Shown piece by piece: positions 38,351 to 49,477 of a stretch of DNA of 64,000 bases. The first letter of the stretch is position 1, and each line of letters starts with the position of its first letter. The notes beneath the pieces are model-generated. The model had not been told where the DNA came from. It worked only from the letters and a program-made list of their open reading frames with translations, and made no database searches. A program made the position numbers and the translations under genes. The DNA is from Argopecten irradians (Eukaryota > Mollusca > Bivalvia > Pectinida > Pectinidae): contig NC_091134.1 in the NCBI RefSeq assembly GCF_041381155.1, positions 40,445,338 to 40,509,337 on the forward strand, read 5' to 3'.

Positions 38351-38970
38351 GGTCTAACGATCGACTTCTTACGTTTTGTCCCTTTCTTCTTTCTGCAACT
38401 TTTCCATGTGTATATGACTAAGTTGTTATTACAGATGGCCTTCAGACTGTTTTAGAGCACCATACTACCACGTTTCACTTTCCTAGTGTTACCATCAGTT
38501 TGTCAGGACATTTCAAACAAATTATTTTCAAAAAGCCAGGTATATAATCGTACAACATAAACAAATGATTTTGATTTGTATACAACGGCAAACTTAACGT
38601 ACAACTTGAATTAATTTAATTACATAGAACAATAGTTATAATTGGTATTCCTATACCTTCTGCAACAGGTATGAGTAGTGACCTTATGTTTGTGTTAGAT
38701 ACTGATTAGACCCTGTGATCCAGTAATACAGACTGACTGGTAGGTGGCAGTGTGGTGCTCCTCACCTCATCACTTTAGCATCAATAGTTTGTATTTTTGT
38801 ACCATTAAGTGTCTCGTATTTGAGTTTTGTTGACAATCACATTGTTACTTCCCATGACCAATGTGACTTTACGTATCATTAAATGATAACTTAAAATGAA
38901 ATTAGTGTCTTCGTTTCATTTTCGTGTTGTTCTATATTGCACTTCCAACAGAAATATGTGTATCAATACA
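38351..38970. other. Unique spacer between two tandem arrays
   Basis: I see no gene in this 620-bp stretch. Confidence 0.6.
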
Positions 38971-40165
38971 CAATCGACAAAATAGTTAGATAGGTCCATG
39001 GTAATCGACAAAATAGTTAGATAGACTAGGTCCATGGTAATCGACAAAATAGTTAGATAGGTCCATGGTAATCGACAAAATAGTTAGATAGACTAGGTCC
39101 ATGGTAATCGACAAAATAGTAAGATAGACTAGGTCCATGGTAATCGACAAAATAGTTAGATAGGTCCATGGTAATTGACAAAATAGTTAGATAGACTAGT
39201 TCCATGGTAATCAACAAAATAGTTAGATAGACTAGGTCCATGGTAATCGACAAAATAGTTAGATAGACTAGGTCCATGGTAATCGACAAAATAGTTAGAT
39301 AGGTCCATGGTAATCAACAAAATAGTTAGATAGACTAGGTCCATGGTAATCGACAAAATAGTTAGATAGACTAGGTCCATGGTAATCGACAAAATAGTTA
39401 GATAGGTCCATGGTAATCGACAAAATAGTTCGATAGACTAGGTCCATGGTAATCGACAAAATAGTTAGATAGACTAGGTCCATGGTAATCGACAAAATAG
39501 TTTGATAGGTCCATGGTAATCGATAAAATAGTTAGATAGACTAGGTCCATGGTAATCGACAAAATAGTTAGATAGACTAGGTCCATGGTAATCGACAAAA
39601 TAGTTAGATAGACTAGGTTCATGGTAATCGACAAAATAGTTAGATAGACTAGGTCCATGGTAATCGACAAAATAGTTAGATAGGTCCATGGTAATCGACA
39701 AAATAGTTAGATAGGTCCATGGTAATCGACAAAACAGTTAGATAGGTCCATGGTAATCGACAAAATAGTTAGATAGGTCCATGGTAATCGACAAAATATT
39801 TAGATAGGTCCATGGTAATCGACAAAATAGTTAGATAGGTCAATGGTAATCGACAAAATAGTTAGATACATTGTGTAGGTCCATGGTAATCGACAAAATA
39901 GTTAGATACATTGTGTAGGTCCATGATAATCGACAAAATAGTTAGATAGGTCCATGGTAATCGACAAAATATTTAGATAGACTAGGTCCATGGTAATCGA
40001 CAAAATAGTTAGATACATTGTGTAGGTCCATGGTAATCGACAAAATAGTTAGATACATTGTGTAGGTCCATGATAATCGACAAAATAGTTAGATACATTG
40101 TGTAGGTCCATGATAATCGACAAAATAGTTTTATAGGTCTATGGTAATCGACAAAATAGTTAGAC
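38971..40165. repeat. 31/36/40-bp tandem array, about 35 copies
   Basis: Units share AATCGACAAAATAGTTAGAT and GGTCCATGGT. The middle differs: AGGTCC (31 bp), AGACTAGGTCC (36 bp) or ACATTGTGTAGGTCC (40 bp, mostly after 39860). The array ends at TAGTTAGACCGATGCG. Confidence 0.95.
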
Positions 40166-41248
40166 CGATGCGATATTTTTCAGACGAGTTCTAATAAAAG
40201 TGGGGTACGATAAAAAAGTAAGTTTTTAACCCAATCAAATAAAAATAAAATAAAACCTTAAACATTTTTACCGTTTAATTCAATACAAAAATAATTTAAA
40301 TTCATTCAAAATCAGTTTCTTCTATCTATACAGCAATTTGTAGGCAGGAGACGCTCAATTACACCAGTTTGTATTGTTTGAATAGACATTGGCTTTATAC
40401 CTTACTTTTCGTATGTAAATGAAGTAAGTTTGAAATATTATTTGTGTGTATAATAAGTCTATATTAATGAACAAGGTTTTAGTCTAAGGAAGCCGTTGGT
40501 TTTGGAAATATCCTAGGAGAGAAAAGAAAAGCATGATAATAGTTAGATATGTGTAGTTTCAACCTGTGATATAGATCATGCCACAGTAAACAGGTTTAAT
40601 TGTTATCCTCCTGTATTGCTCAGCGAATGCATCTGTTCATAATGTTCACTTCAATTGTCTACGTATTCCTTCCGAGCGCATATAGTCCCCTATGCCATGG
40701 TTCAATCACAAGTATATTCGTTCTATCCAAGGCACGAATACATTGTAGGTTCCTATTGCTCAGATCCATTGATTGTTATATTGATCAGGCCACAAATCTG
40801 TTCCTTCTGTATTGGGTACGAATACCTTCCTACTTGTCGAGAGAAAACACATATTTACAAGATTCAAAGCGAATATCTTTTACCAGTACACACACAGCCA
40901 TGAGTGCGTTCCTACTGTTTTAGTAGCAAATAAGACAAATATCTGTATATCCCTGGTTCATGGTAAATATATACTCTTTTCTTATGGTGCAGGACACAAA
41001 TGTGTTATTGTTCACTGGTCGTAAAGATGTACGCACTGTTCATGGTATGCTCCTTATTGCTTTTATAAAGGTTTATTTTGGAGTACTCGTGGTGTTCAAT
41101 GTCATGCTATACATAGCCATCCAAAAGCTCTTTGTAGACAGTTAAACCCACTGTGTCCCTATTGACGTTACCAATGAGCTTTTACTATCAATTAAATAGT
41201 CTACCTTATGTACATTCACGAATGCATACCTAGAAATATCCTCAGATT
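40166..41248. other. Gene-free DNA 3' of the Mab-21 gene
   Basis: Several short overlapping reading frames on + lack motifs. A TTTATT at 41072-41077 is AATAAA on the - strand, about 175 bp past the Mab-21 stop, and may be its polyadenylation signal. Confidence 0.5.
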
Positions 41249-43363
41249 TTAAAACCACGACATGGCCACAAAGCTAACTGGGTCGACATTGTACATAACT
41301 TTAGTGTAAGTAAAAACAGTGTCATTTTCGTCTTTGTCGCCGTCTTCCTCGCGTACAGAGCTTTGACAACGGCTTCTAACATTACAGTAGTCCAGTTCGT
41401 CGATTGCAAATTGATCAAAGAGGTTTTCACAAAGATTTTCACGAATATCCGAAATCCTCTTGGAAGCAGCCATGTTCTCCGGAAATCGTCTGTATGATTC
41501 CTCGAAAGCCTTTAGTGCCAGTGTTGTATCGCCCAGAAGTTGGTGACAAATCCCGATCAGATTGTGTATTAATGGAAAGCTAGTCTCTCCGTAATTGTCA
41601 TCTGTTCGTAATTCCAGTAGTTCGGCAAAGTAAGATCGCGAAATATGAACTTTACCGATCCTGTAACTAGATAGCACCAGCAAAAATAAAGCATACGGAA
41701 GTGGTTGGAGGATAATTCGTGACTTGCTATGAATTACTTCGAGCTTCAGCTCTTGTGGATAGAGATCTTTTCCCGAAGACTCTATACAATAAACACACAA
41801 ATATTGCGCTGACTTCTGTAATTGTGTATATCCTTTGCCTATGATATCTTCGTGACTTTGAGAGCACAACGATGTTACGCGCAGTGCCGCCTCGTAAACG
41901 TGGTTGTAACAGCCAGCACTGTAGTAAAACGAACCCAGTGTTAAATGCCCCCGACAGACAGATACGGTTGATGATATTTGTACCCTGTGTATTTGTTTTC
42001 TAATTTGGAAATATTGAGCTTTATTAGGGCTTAAGGGCGTATGTGTTAAGTCGGCCATAACCTTCCTCGATTCAACTGTAATAGAATTCATGAGGAAGAG
42101 CAATTCTACATCATGACTTGTATCGTACAAAGGATCTAAAAGGACTGTTGCTACGTTTTTGATGGCGTTATTAATATCATTTATTTTAAAAATGGCATTC
42201 AACATTTTTTCAACATATGTATCTAGATTGTGCTCAACAACAAGGGCATGATTGTCATCTGTCGCCCAATATAATGTGCCCACAAGACTTGGACACAGAT
42301 TCAGACACGTCAGTCCCATACGTTGGTATCTACTTAACACAAGAAGCAGCTTTCGCCTACTTCTACCAAAAACATTTGCATGGAACATATTGTTTGTGAG
42401 GATGAAATAATTAGGAAAATATCCAGTATTTACAAATTCAAGGAGCATGGTGAAGCAAAAACGAAAACAATTTAGTAAATTTTCATCCACCCACATAAAA
42501 CTTTCGGAATGTTCTATTGCATGGAATACGATTGTTTTCATGAAGTAAGAACAGAGCAAGTCTTTAACTCTTCGGTCTCGTTCAATTACCTCTTTGAGGA
42601 AAATTTTCAGTAAAGCATACGTTTTCAACTGCACGTGATTGAATGACATCACAAGACACTTTTCAGCTTTCGCGAACGAAATCCGCCACTGCATTCCAAA
42701 CAGATCTGAATGTTTGTCACCTATCGCTACAAAGTGGCAACCGCCTTGAACGATACGATTGACCAGATTATCTGGGGGCCATATACAATACTTGGTGCGA
42801 GATCTGAAGTCACTCAGCCCATCCGGCCACGATCGGCAATGGAAAGAAAACGCAAAATCCGTCTCATGACGTTTTGAACACGAACAAATGTGCATTGAAC
42901 AGGGCCCATGTAGGCGTGCTGTAGAATGCATCATGTTGCTAAGTAATACAACACTTGAAAGATAACACAAATTTCGGAAATGTACAAGTGCATTTGTAAT
43001 GTAGCCTTGTTCATTCAGTCGAAGATGCAGAAGTTTTAGTAATGTATACCCGGCTCTACAGTCGGTATTGTCCATAGCAAAAACTGTGTCATCTCCGTCA
43101 GGAATACCTTCGTGTTTTTGAATTACGATTGAATTTTGGAATGCTACAATTATATCATTATCGGAATTATCAAAGTCGAATCCTTCTGCTTTTGAACCGG
43201 CTGGTATCTTTAAAAAGCCCTGCACGTTTGTCCTTAACAGTAAAAAGTTCAGTAAACGACGAATATTTACTGTTTCTGCTGGACCTACTGCTTTCATATG
43301 ATCTAGATGTCGAGACATTCGCTTCGAATATTCCCTTTGGTCTGTAAATACCATTTTATCCAT
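41249..43363 (-). CDS. Mab-21 domain (cGAS-like fold) protein, intact single-exon gene
   Basis: A 704-residue Mab-21/cGLR superfamily protein, a family with a nucleotidyltransferase fold; members include cGAS-like innate sensors and many bivalve paralogs of unknown role. Residues 55-72 hold the GS motif (G56-S57) followed by D68-x-D70, matching the first two metal ligands; I could not place the third acidic residue with certainty, so activity is open. Residues about 150-190 carry a Cys/His-rich stretch (HGPCSMHICSCSKRHE, then HCRSWP), and about 210-270 the family block CHFVAIGDKHSDLFG, WRISFAKAEKCL and KTYALLKIFLKEVI. The C-terminal third is helical with a TPR-like repeat near 610-645 (IHNLIGICHQLLGDTTLALK). 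Start: ATG at 43363 has A at -3 and G at +4; a second ATG lies three codons on. No introns. It is the only intact member of three local copies. Confidence 0.87.
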   Translation of the reverse strand: MDKMVFTDQREYSKRMSRHLDHMKAVGPAETVNIRRLLNFLLLRTNVQGFLKIPAGSKAEGFDFDNSDNDIIVAFQNSIVIQKHEGIPDGDDTVFAMDNTDCRAGYTLLKLLHLRLNEQGYITNALVHFRNLCYLSSVVLLSNMMHSTARLHGPCSMHICSCSKRHETDFAFSFHCRSWPDGLSDFRSRTKYCIWPPDNLVNRIVQGGCHFVAIGDKHSDLFGMQWRISFAKAEKCLVMSFNHVQLKTYALLKIFLKEVIERDRRVKDLLCSYFMKTIVFHAIEHSESFMWVDENLLNCFRFCFTMLLEFVNTGYFPNYFILTNNMFHANVFGRSRRKLLLVLSRYQRMGLTCLNLCPSLVGTLYWATDDNHALVVEHNLDTYVEKMLNAIFKINDINNAIKNVATVLLDPLYDTSHDVELLFLMNSITVESRKVMADLTHTPLSPNKAQYFQIRKQIHRVQISSTVSVCRGHLTLGSFYYSAGCYNHVYEAALRVTSLCSQSHEDIIGKGYTQLQKSAQYLCVYCIESSGKDLYPQELKLEVIHSKSRIILQPLPYALFLLVLSSYRIGKVHISRSYFAELLELRTDDNYGETSFPLIHNLIGICHQLLGDTTLALKAFEESYRRFPENMAASKRISDIRENLCENLFDQFAIDELDYCNVRSRCQSSVREEDGDKDENDTVFTYTKVMYNVDPVSFVAMSWF

Positions 43364-44894
43364 TTTGATAAATCAATAGTCCGGGTGTAACTCCAACTTA
43401 GTTCAGTTGATGGTCTGAAATATAATTATACAAATTTTGACATAAAGTTGTCAAACTGTGTATAGTTTAAATTTCTACACCGACACAGTTCACACATTAC
43501 CATTTTTCAAGCAAAATATTTTACACACAACTTTTTTGTAAAAGAAATTGTACAGTCACGGTATACTACAATATATGATAAAACACGTTTAAGGTACGAA
43601 AGAGATGTTCATAAAATCTAAATACCAAAAAAGGTTTGAATTGAGTAAGGTTTTCAAAAAAGGTTGCAGAATCATGTAGCTTTATTACTCCATCTGACTT
43701 TGACGATGAGTAATTATCTCTGCATTGGCCACCATTTTCTCTGTTATTGGCTGACACCAGTAACAGGTAACAGGCGGTGAGTAGTTATCTCTGTATTGGC
43801 CACCATTAATCGGCGGTGAGTAGTTATCTCTGTATTGGCCACCATTAATCGGCGCTCTTACGTTTTACATGCTATAGAATAACAACATCTTAACAGATAA
43901 ATATTTCAACATCCTACCTTAGCAAAGACTTCTGATATTGTCAAAGTATAAGGCTGTGACTTCAGAATGAGTTGAGTTAGATTGGCTAAAATTGATGTCG
44001 TCCCTGTCTCCTTTTGGAGGCCGTCTCTTTCAACATGACAATAACACGCTAGTGTCACTTAATATAAACATACTGCTCTGAAGTATTCGAGGAAATCGAA
44101 AACTGTATATCCGGAATTTAAGTACAAGCACTTAAAGAGTAATTAAATAAATGAAAGGTCTTCATGTGATGACGTGTACATTATAAACTGCGTAGAAAAC
44201 TCCCTGTATGGGTAAATTTGTTGTACTTTGTCTTTATTCTTTCGGATGGTTAATATTTCTAGTATGACTTACAATTATAAAGTTTTTTATAAGATATAAA
44301 AAAATTATCTTTCATGTCAAATAAGGCCATGTCGCTCACTAACTGTGTATTGGACATATCAATATTTAGTGACAGAGTTGAAAACCCACTTCCAATGCAT
44401 TAAAGATAAGCATAAGATAATGGCTATCCATTTTGGTGTTACCAATCATGTTGACTACATCATAGCCGGTAATATCCGGGGGGGGGGTATTTTCACATTA
44501 TTGTGGGCCATTACCTTGCGTTAAAATCTAATTTGCTAAGTTTTGGTCCAAATCGCGAAAAGTGTGGTCCACGAAAATAACGGGCTATACGGTATATAAC
44601 ATTGGTAGTTTTTTAAGGAGTTTTGTTTGTCAATGTAGTTACTCAACAAAGTAATATCGGGTCATTGGATAATTAAATAGTATTTATTTAGTATAGCATT
44701 GCATGGTGATAGCTATGGCGAACATCGGTTTGAATGTATGAAGGTTTTGACTAAAATACTCACCAGCATAAATAGGTAGATAACATAAAACATATTTGTA
44801 GATAACATTAGATTGTCCCGTCGTCTGTCTATAAACAACGACTCGGTGTTCCGAGCACGTATTATTCAGCAGTAGATCATTACAATTATCACAT
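43364..44894. other. Upstream region of the intact Mab-21 gene
   Basis: No gene seen. Contains a 39-bp direct duplication at 43774-43851 with a diverged third copy at 43706-43738, and a run of ten G near 44479. The promoter should be in the first few hundred bases but no clear TATA box stood out. Confidence 0.5.
43774..43851. repeat. 39-bp direct duplication upstream of the Mab-21 gene
   Basis: GCGGTGAGTAGTTATCTCTG followed by TATTGGCCACCATTAATCG occurs twice head to tail (43774-43812 and 43813-43851). A diverged third copy (GATGAGTAATTATCTCTGCA TTGGCCACCATT) lies at 43706-43738. Each has an ATTGG (inverted CCAAT) core. About 410-490 bp before the ATG. Confidence 0.85.
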
Positions 44895-45278
44895 TTTGTC
44901 TTGGTGACAGGACCAAAACAACTGTGGAACAGGGCCCATACAGGCAGTCACCGGGTTGCAGTGTGTTGCTTATGAGTATAATACTTGACCATGGATTTTC
45001 CTATGTATAAATGTGGGTGGATTTCTAGTTTTCCCGTGCTCCTCCAGACTGAGTCTGAGTAATGTAAACTCGGGTTTTGTCAATTGGCGTGTTCTATACC
45101 AAAAACCGTCTTGTTCCTGTCTGGAATAAATCCACGACCTTGATATACAATAACAGTAAAATATGACATCATTATATGTATATCAGAAGAATTAAAGTCT
45201 AACCTTTTGCTAGTGAGCCGGTTGTTATCTTTGATAGTTTCTGATGAGTAGATCTAGATGTCGGGACACTAATTTATT
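44895..45278 (-). pseudogene. Mab-21 gene relic, N-terminal part only
   Basis: Read on the - strand this matches the first ~160 codons of the two neighbouring Mab-21 copies: the start-proximal region (CATCTAGATC stretch), the GS/DxD region, the FAMDNTD-type strand, and the HGPCS stretch at about 44935. It has many substitutions, indels and stops, and a deletion of roughly 70 bp around 45225-45250. No open frame remains. Nothing matching the rest of the gene is found between it and the intact copy. Confidence 0.72.
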
Positions 45279-46796
45279 ATTATTATTTTCTTTCGTCTAA
45301 CTCCGTTTTGACCATTTGGTTCAAAGTTGTCCATATTCTTATTCCAATTTTAGCTCACCAGTTGATGAGTGGAAACAGTACTATATGTCATACACAAAAC
45401 TCTTTATCATTTAAATCCGAACCACCTTATGTAGACGTCTTTCAAGCGCTACAAGATGGACAAGAAAATATCGAAAAAATTCAACCCCTTTTTTCCGTTT
45501 TTAACATTAGAAAATATGAGATAGTAAAGGGTCATTGTAATATCCATTACACCATTGAAGTGTTTATCCGGAATACAGTTGTTGATGAGGAAGTTTAGCT
45601 ATTGTTATACCATTTGATATTAAACAATGTACTTTCAAATCATGGCGTGTGTAAGCGTACATTCAAAACCGAAATTAGTTCTAACCTACGTAGTTAGAAT
45701 AAAAACAAAACTTCCGTGTGACCTACGTTTTATATACGAACCAGTCGACTAGATATTAGATACAGTTACTGTTAACTATACTGTAAAACCGTCCTAAGCT
45801 GACATCATGGGGAGTCATACTTCTGGCCGTATTAGACAAGGTGTCGAGCAAGTCGGTTGTTGTTGACTACAGTTGTTCATGGGAATACGGCACAATGTCG
45901 GATTTGAATTATGGCTCGGAAACGTCATATGTATAATTAGGGAGGTTTCACTGCATATAATGATAATAAAATTCTTATTTTTTTTTTCTTTGGGTGTAGA
46001 CCATAAATACGTCCTTACTGGTGTAACAAAACCCTTAATTTGAATTATTGTGAACCTTTTGTAAATGTCCATCTGCAATTAATATATTAAGTTACCATGC
46101 CATCGCGCTGATGCCTTAAATGCAAAACAAAAGAGAGAGATGGTATAATTAGCTTTAAAACATAATGGATCCCTTCTTAAAGACAATCGGTAGAGTACTT
46201 GTATTGCATACAGTCATCAAATAGCGAATTGCTATATTCTTCGTTATTAGTTTTCAACGAAAATTCAAAGAAGTAAACTCGTAAAAACAAAGCAAAGTCA
46301 ACGGATTATTTGTGCCACGAAAGGAGCTCGCTTTATTTAACAAAATAAAGACGATTCAAACGGAACACAAAAACAAAAAATAACCAACAAAATTTAGCTA
46401 TTAACTTTTCTACAGTCTTGCCTATGATCTCCCATGCATCATTCTGACGTATGTTTGGCAGACTGGCCACTGGAACCTTAGTTATTGGTAAGGTTTTCTT
46501 AAGTCACTAAAAACATTAAATGTATAGACACGGCTACCGTTTATACCAATCATTTTGGAAGTGTTCATGTCTTTCAGAACAACCTGTTTTTATATTTCAC
46601 ACACATTAATTGGTTTATTAATCACAGAATGATATATAAATTGTCCCATGAATGACACTGAAATCAAAGAAATACATTATCCAGGTATGATTGTTTGATT
46701 ATACCTAAATGTCTCTTCGGGAAAATATTATCATGTTCATGCGCCGGTGTCAATGCCGTTGTAGGTGTGGGTTAGGATTAGGGTTGATTTCAATCC
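45279..46796. other. Spacer between Mab-21 copies
   Basis: A + frame at 45308-45598 (96 codons from ATG) has no recognisable domain. I treat it as unsupported. Nothing else stands out. Confidence 0.5.
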
Positions 46797-48859
46797 TTAG
46801 AACCAAGATATAGCCACGAAGCAATCTGGGTCGACATTGTACATTATTTTAGTGAAGTTGAATTCACTGTCATCGTCATCTTCGTAGTTGTCTATCACAG
46901 ACCCATCCTATAGATTTTTACTTGGTTCCAATGAATTTACTGTCTGACATTCACGAATGCAAGCCTAAGAGCCGCTGCCACGTTCTCCGGGAATAGCCGA
47001 CACGATTCCTGGAAGGCCTGTATTGCCAGTTTTTTATCGCCTAAAACCAGGTGACAAATACCGATCATGTTGTGTATTATATAATCATCAGGCTCTCTAA
47101 TCGTGTCGTCGGTTTGTAAGTCCAATAAATCGGCCATATAAGCTCGAGAGACGTCAACTTTCCCGAGCCTGTTACTACTAAGTATCCGCAGGAATAGAGC
47201 ATACGGGTGTGGTGGGAGGCAGATATCCTTCTTACTATATCTTACCTCCAGATCCAAGACATGTGGATAAAGATCCCTTTCGGAAGCAATGAAATGATCA
47301 CAATGATATAATTCCTGTGCCTTTTCTAGTATAGAATAACCTTTATCTAACGTGTCCTCGTAGCTTTGGCAACATTAATAAGCCACCTGATCTGCAGCAT
47401 CACAAGCTTTGTTGTAACAGCCAGTATTGTAGTAAAACGTGGCCAGTGCTAACTGTCCTCGACAGACAGATATGGTTGACAATATTTGGAGCCTCCGTCG
47501 GTGCTTTTTGATCTGGCTATATCGAACTTTGTTAGAGCGCACTAATGTGTGTTCCAGATTTCCAATAGCCCTTTTAGATGTTTCAATCAAAGCATTTACC
47601 AAATACAACCGTGCTAAATCATGAAAAGTTTCATTTGTAGATGCTGAAAACACCATATTTATTATCTTTGCTACGACATAAATATTACGGCAAGGGCTTA
47701 CTCTATTTAAATCAAATATGATACCGTCCTGGTGCAGTCGATCAAGATGGGTATTTTCATCATATGCCGGACAATCAAATATCCGTGCAAGGCTAGGACA
47801 ATGATTCAAGCACATCAGACCCATACTCTCGTGCCTACCTAACACAAGAAGAAGCTTTTCTCTGTTTCTCCCGAAAACCTTTGAAAGGAACATATTTTGC
47901 GCAGATATGAAATAATTAGGGCAATATCCTGTTTGCACGAATTCCAATAGCATCGAAAAGCATAATTGAAAGCAATGAAGTAAATTTTCATCCACCCATA
48001 GAGAACTTTCAGAATGTCCAATTGCATGAAATACAATTGTTTTCATGAAGTAAGAACAGAGCAAGTCTTTAACGATTGTGTCTCGTTCAATTACCTCTTT
48101 GAGGAAAATTTTCAGTAAAGCATACGTTTTCAACTGCACGTGACTGAATGAGGTCACAAGACACTTTTCAGCTTTCGCGAACGAAATCCGCCACTGCATT
48201 CCAAACAGATCTGAATGTTTGTCACCTATCGCTACAAAGTGGCAACCGCCTTGAACTATATGATTGACGAGATGTTGTGAGGGCCATATACAATACTTGG
48301 TGCGAGATCTGAAGTCACTCAGCCCATCCGGCCACGATCGGCAATGGAAAGAAAACGCACGATCTGTCTCATGATGTTTTGAACATTGGCACGTCAACCT
48401 TGAACATGGCCCATGTAGATCGTCGCCAGGTTGCAACATGTGTCTCAAAATTTTTTTACTTGAAATATACAGGGCATTTTTTATGGATTGCAGAGCATGT
48501 GTTATACTCGTACTGGCATATTGATAGAGATGACGTAGTTTGAGTAGTGTAAACCCGGGTCTACAGTCGGTATTGTCCATGGAAAAAACTGTTTTATTTC
48601 CGTCTGGAATATCTTGATATTCTTGAATTACAATAACCATATTTAATACCCACATTATATCTGTATCAGAAGTATCAAAGTCGAATCCCTCAGCTTTGGA
48701 ACCGGTCGGTATGAATGAAATGCATTTGCATGTAGGCATATTGTTAATGAAGCTTAACAATCGACGAATGTTTACAGTTTCTGCAGAACCTACTGCTTTT
48801 AAACGATCCATATGTCGAGATAGCTGTTTAGATGCTTTATGTTGGTCCGTGAAGTCCAT
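46797..48859 (-). pseudogene. Mab-21 domain gene, broken by in-frame TAA and a 3' frameshift
   Basis: Paralog of the gene at 41249-43363, same strand. It starts at ATG 48859 (A at -3, G at +4) and stays open for 494 codons, covering the whole Mab-21 core, with GS at residues 56-57 and a SDTD metal motif after it. An in-frame TAA at 47375-47377 (paralog has Leu there) is followed in the same frame by matching sequence (CQSYEDTLDKGY, then YALFLRILSSNRLGKV and the TPR-like IHNMIGICHLVLGDKKLAIQ) down to a stop at 46937. The last stretch matching the paralog (TKIMYNVDPDCFVAISWF) lies in another frame and ends at 46797, so a frameshift has also occurred. It could still make a protein truncated after the core fold. 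A sequencing error at the TAA cannot be excluded, but two lesions favour decay. Confidence 0.85.
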
Positions 48860-49141
48860 ATTTCCCGGATATCTTTTGTAACATCTGACTGAATCACGGA
48901 TTCCGGAGGTATTCTAAAACAAGAATAATTTGTTAATTACAGACAATCCTGTCTATAAAGACCATCCAAGGAACTAGGAAAAGTGAACGTATCCTACGTT
49001 AGATCCCAAATACATGTTAGATGGCAGATTTAGCCTTTTGAGATAGGGAGGAAATCATTAATCATAACATAAGGGGGATAGAATCAGTTATACCATTTTC
49101 TCACATAGCTAGCCATGTAAGATAGAGTTGTCCCATGAAAG

Positions 49142-49177
49142 ACAGCTATGTAAGATAAATGTATCTTACATAGCTGT
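49142..49177. repeat. Perfect 16-bp inverted repeat next to CRE cluster
   Basis: ACAGCTATGTAAGATA and TATCTTACATAGCTGT are perfect complements with a 4-base AATG loop. Another GCCATGTAAGATAGAG stretch at about 49110 matches part of one arm. The right arm shares its last base with the first TGACGTCA. Confidence 0.9.
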
Positions 49178-49232
49178 GACGTCACAATTGCCGAACAATC
49201 AGATGACGTCATATCAGCCAAAGTTGACGTCA
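49177..49232. promoter_or_regulatory. Three perfect CRE sites (TGACGTCA)
   Basis: TGACGTCA occurs at 49177-49184, 49204-49211 and 49225-49232. This palindrome is the full CREB/ATF binding site. The cluster lies 318-373 bp upstream of the ATG of the broken Mab-21 copy, in promoter-like position. Chance expectation for an 8-mer is about one per 65 kb, so three in 56 bp is notable. Function is inferred. Confidence 0.6.
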
Positions 49233-49477
49233 TTTTTCTTCTATTTCGATTGATTTGCCGGATTTATTTACCATTTCATTTGTTTAATTTGCATTTCAAA
49301 CCGTTTTACCTAAGATTTCTTGTTTATATTTATTAATATAAACCAAACTTTGATGAGCTCTTTCGAATGGCGTTCTTATTTTTAAAATCGATCAATTATT
49401 TAAGAAGTTAAGATTTTGTCACAAAATGGCTGATTCACCTTTCGTGCAAGTAACTCGACAAGCAATGTGAGAAAATA

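Noticed and set aside
39053..39701. LSITMDLVYL-type repeat frames on the - strand
   Set aside because: Product of the 31/36-bp array; frames shift between unit lengths.
30355..40165. CRISPR-like repeat arrays
   Set aside because: Units are directly adjacent with no unique spacers, and the host is eukaryotic. They are minisatellites.
40600..41145. Overlapping short + frames 3' of the Mab-21 gene
   Set aside because: Low-complexity composition, overlap in different frames, no domain.
42217..43347. + strand frames opposite the Mab-21 gene
   Set aside because: Shadow frames of the 704-codon gene on the other strand.
45308..45598. 96-codon + frame between Mab-21 copies
   Set aside because: No recognisable domain, no homology seen to the neighbours, base composition like the surroundings.
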